A stretch of DNA of 64,000 nucleotides from an alpha proteobacterium L41A (lineage in GTDB: Bacteria; Pseudomonadota; Alphaproteobacteria; Caulobacterales; Caulobacteraceae). Positions 62,753 to 64,000 of this stretch are shown in pieces. Position numbers and translations under genes: made by a program. Positions within the stretch are counted from its first letter, which is position 1. Every line of letters starts with the position of its first letter. The notes under the pieces are model-generated. The model was given only the letters and a program-made list of their open reading frames with translations, did no database searches and had not been told where the DNA came from. The stretch spans positions 16,002-80,001 of the forward strand of contig AMYY01000014.1 of the NCBI GenBank assembly GCA_000335735.1, written 5' to 3'.

Positions 62753-63475
62753 ATGGGCGCGCGCTATAAGGGCGCCGCTGAGCATAACGCCCGCCGCCCG
62801 AGACGCCGCTTGTCCTTCTTCCACGCCGGTCCCGCGCCCAAAGGCGCCGGCCCCCGCTCCGGGGCGCTGCGCGACGGTTTGATCCTCGCTCCAGGCATGA
62901 AGGTCGGCCTGTTCGGCGGCTCCTTCAATCCCGCCCACGACGGTCACGCCCATGTCGCCGAGACCGCCATGCGACGTCTCGATCTCGACCGGGTCGTCTG
63001 GCTGGTCTCTCCGCAGAACCCGTTGAAGGACGCCCGTCACAGCGCGCCACTCGAGGACCGCATGGCCTCGGCGCGCCAGCACGCGCGTGGTCCGTCGATG
63101 ATCGTGTCGGATTTCGAAAGCCGGGCCGGCGTGGCCTGGACGGTCGACACCCTACGCCTTCTGGTCGCGCGGCATCCGGGCGTGCATTTCGTCTGGCTGA
63201 TGGGGTCGGACAATCTGGCCAGCTTTCATCGCTGGCGCGGCTGGACCGACATCATGCGGCTGATGCCGGTGGCGGTCATCGCCCGGCCGGGTTCGCTGCT
63301 GGACAGCCGCACGGCGCCGGCCGCCGCCCGCTTCGCCGGTTTCCGCATTCCCGCCCAGCAGGCGGGGCTTCTGCCGACGCTCCAGGCGCCCGCCTGGACC
63401 TATCTGACGGCGCCGCTGAACCCCCTGTCGTCCACGGCGATCAGGACCGGCAAGGGCGTGCGCGCGACCTCGTGA
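62753..63475 (+). CDS. nadD: Nicotinate-nucleotide adenylyltransferase NadD
   Basis: A 240-residue enzyme making deamido-NAD from nicotinate mononucleotide and ATP. The nucleotidyltransferase motif GLFGGSFNPAHDGHAHVAETA is near residues 51-71 with the usual H-x-G-H, and SSTAIRTGKG is the ISST-x-I-R motif. FVWLMGSDNLASFHRW is also typical. The start is uncertain. ATG 62753 gives an extra basic N-terminal extension of about 48 residues; ATG 62897 starts right at the core. The nadD-rsfS order that follows is common. Confidence 0.94.
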   Translation: MGARYKGAAEHNARRPRRRLSFFHAGPAPKGAGPRSGALRDGLILAPGMKVGLFGGSFNPAHDGHAHVAETAMRRLDLDRVVWLVSPQNPLKDARHSAPLEDRMASARQHARGPSMIVSDFESRAGVAWTVDTLRLLVARHPGVHFVWLMGSDNLASFHRWRGWTDIMRLMPVAVIARPGSLLDSRTAPAAARFAGFRIPAQQAGLLPTLQAPAWTYLTAPLNPLSSTAIRTGKGVRATS

Positions 63476-63619
63476 TCGCGGGATGATTCGGGCGGCGGTT
63501 CACGTTGCGGCCCATCCGTGCTAGAGGGCTTCTTTAGTCAACGCTCCCGGAGCCCTCCGCTGACCCCCTCGCCCGCGTATGATACGCAAGACGCCGCCGT
63601 CTCGAATACGGCGCACGAG

Positions 63620-64000
63620 ATGGACCCTATCGAACCTCTCCATTCCGAAGACGGCTTTGAATCCGACGCCTCTCCGCGCGGCTTCGACGATTCCGCTCCC
63701 CGCCCCGTCGGCTCCACGCCGCTGGAAGAAGCCCTGCTGAGCCGCCTCGACGAGGACAAGGCCCAGGACATGGTCCTGATCGACCTGAAGGGCAAAAGCG
63801 CCATGGCCGACACCATGATCGTGGCGTCCGGTCGTTCGCACCGTCACGTCGGCGCCATCGCCGACCACCTGCTGCGCACGCTCAAGGAACAGGGCCTGGG
63901 CAAGGCCAAGGTCGAGGGCCTGCCCCACTGCGACTGGGTTTTGATCGACGCCGGCGATGTGATCGTGCACCTGTTCCGCCCGGAAGTGCGCACCTTCTAC
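63620..64000 (+). CDS. rsfS: Ribosome silencing factor RsfS (3' truncated)
   Basis: The first 127 codons of RsfS, which binds L14 of the 50S subunit and blocks subunit joining in starvation. The domain opens LEEALLSRLDEDKAQDMVLIDLKGKSAMADTMIVASGRSHRHV, and the window ends in the conserved VIVHLFRPEVRTFY. The first 35 residues are an acidic extension. ATG 63620 is the first in-frame ATG; the frame stays open upstream without a good start. Only the last few residues are beyond the window. It follows nadD as usual. Confidence 0.92.
   Translation, partial: MDPIEPLHSEDGFESDASPRGFDDSAPRPVGSTPLEEALLSRLDEDKAQDMVLIDLKGKSAMADTMIVASGRSHRHVGAIADHLLRTLKEQGLGKAKVEGLPHCDWVLIDAGDVIVHLFRPEVRTFY

Overview
The window is high-GC, tightly packed bacterial chromosome, and it looks like Brevundimonas or a close relative in the Caulobacteraceae. 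Pointers to that group are a DivL-type kinase with tyrosine in place of the phosphoacceptor histidine, a complete PhyR-NepR-EcfG general stress response locus, a TTAA-N7-TTAA CtrA box, an alphaproteobacterial Fur without the CxxC zinc pairs, an SDHAF4-type protein and a HrcA/CIRCE-type groESL promoter. I found no rRNA, tRNA, CRISPR array, transposase or prophage module. Genus assignment is inference; the order is much safer.

Layout. 1-9.5 kb: end of mutM, a membrane protein, enoyl-CoA hydratase, a secreted hydrolase, a DsbD/ScsB-like reductant conduit, two small envelope lipoproteins, a diacylglycerol-kinase-like protein coupled to a phosphoesterase, a MITE-like repeat and AMP nucleosidase. 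9.5-19 kb: MFS exporter, M1 peptidase lipoprotein, DUF488, an NDUFA9-like protein, recQ, a second dispersed repeat, pgi and a glycine-zipper protein. 19-31.5 kb: groESL, a divergent GT2/ArnT-like glycosylation pair, HMG-CoA lyase, phaR with neighbours, acetyl-CoA acetyltransferase, an M28 peptidase and htpX. 31.5-41 kb: SDHAF4, a secreted protein with a 41-residue tandem repeat behind a CtrA box, pyrF, marC, a zincin, divL, a second M28 peptidase, a flavoprotein and a Gre-family factor. 41-49.3 kb: a long minus-strand housekeeping cluster (nfu, two XRE regulators, tsaB, rimI, fur, miaB, phoH, ybeY, lnt, XRE). 49.3-54.7 kb: a HerA-like ATPase, an AI-2E family permease, obgE and a gabD-like dehydrogenase. 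54.8-58.9 kb: the general stress response locus. 58.9-64 kb: an MDR reductase, a MaoC-like protein, sapC, zur, a hydrolase, nadD and the start of rsfS.

The strongest biology is the stress locus. nepR-sigT-phyK (minus) and phyR (plus) diverge from back-to-back promoters that both match GGAAC-N16-CGTT exactly. Three more exact matches with the same 16-base spacer lie in the window. One is in the last codons of phyK and drives a 45-residue entericidin-like lipoprotein. One is upstream of a glycine-zipper lipoprotein 50 kb away. One, just after phyR, drives a roughly 110-nt non-coding transcript with an 11-bp closing stem, an exposed run of six cytosines and a strong intrinsic terminator. I read that transcript as the GsrN stress sRNA.

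Other points to follow up are an XRE regulator whose helix-turn-helix is expanded by an in-frame 21-bp tandem repeat and whose start codon sits in a perfect palindrome, the CtrA-box repeat protein, and loss of corC from the phoH-ybeY-lnt cluster. All calls are from reading the sequence; no database search was run.
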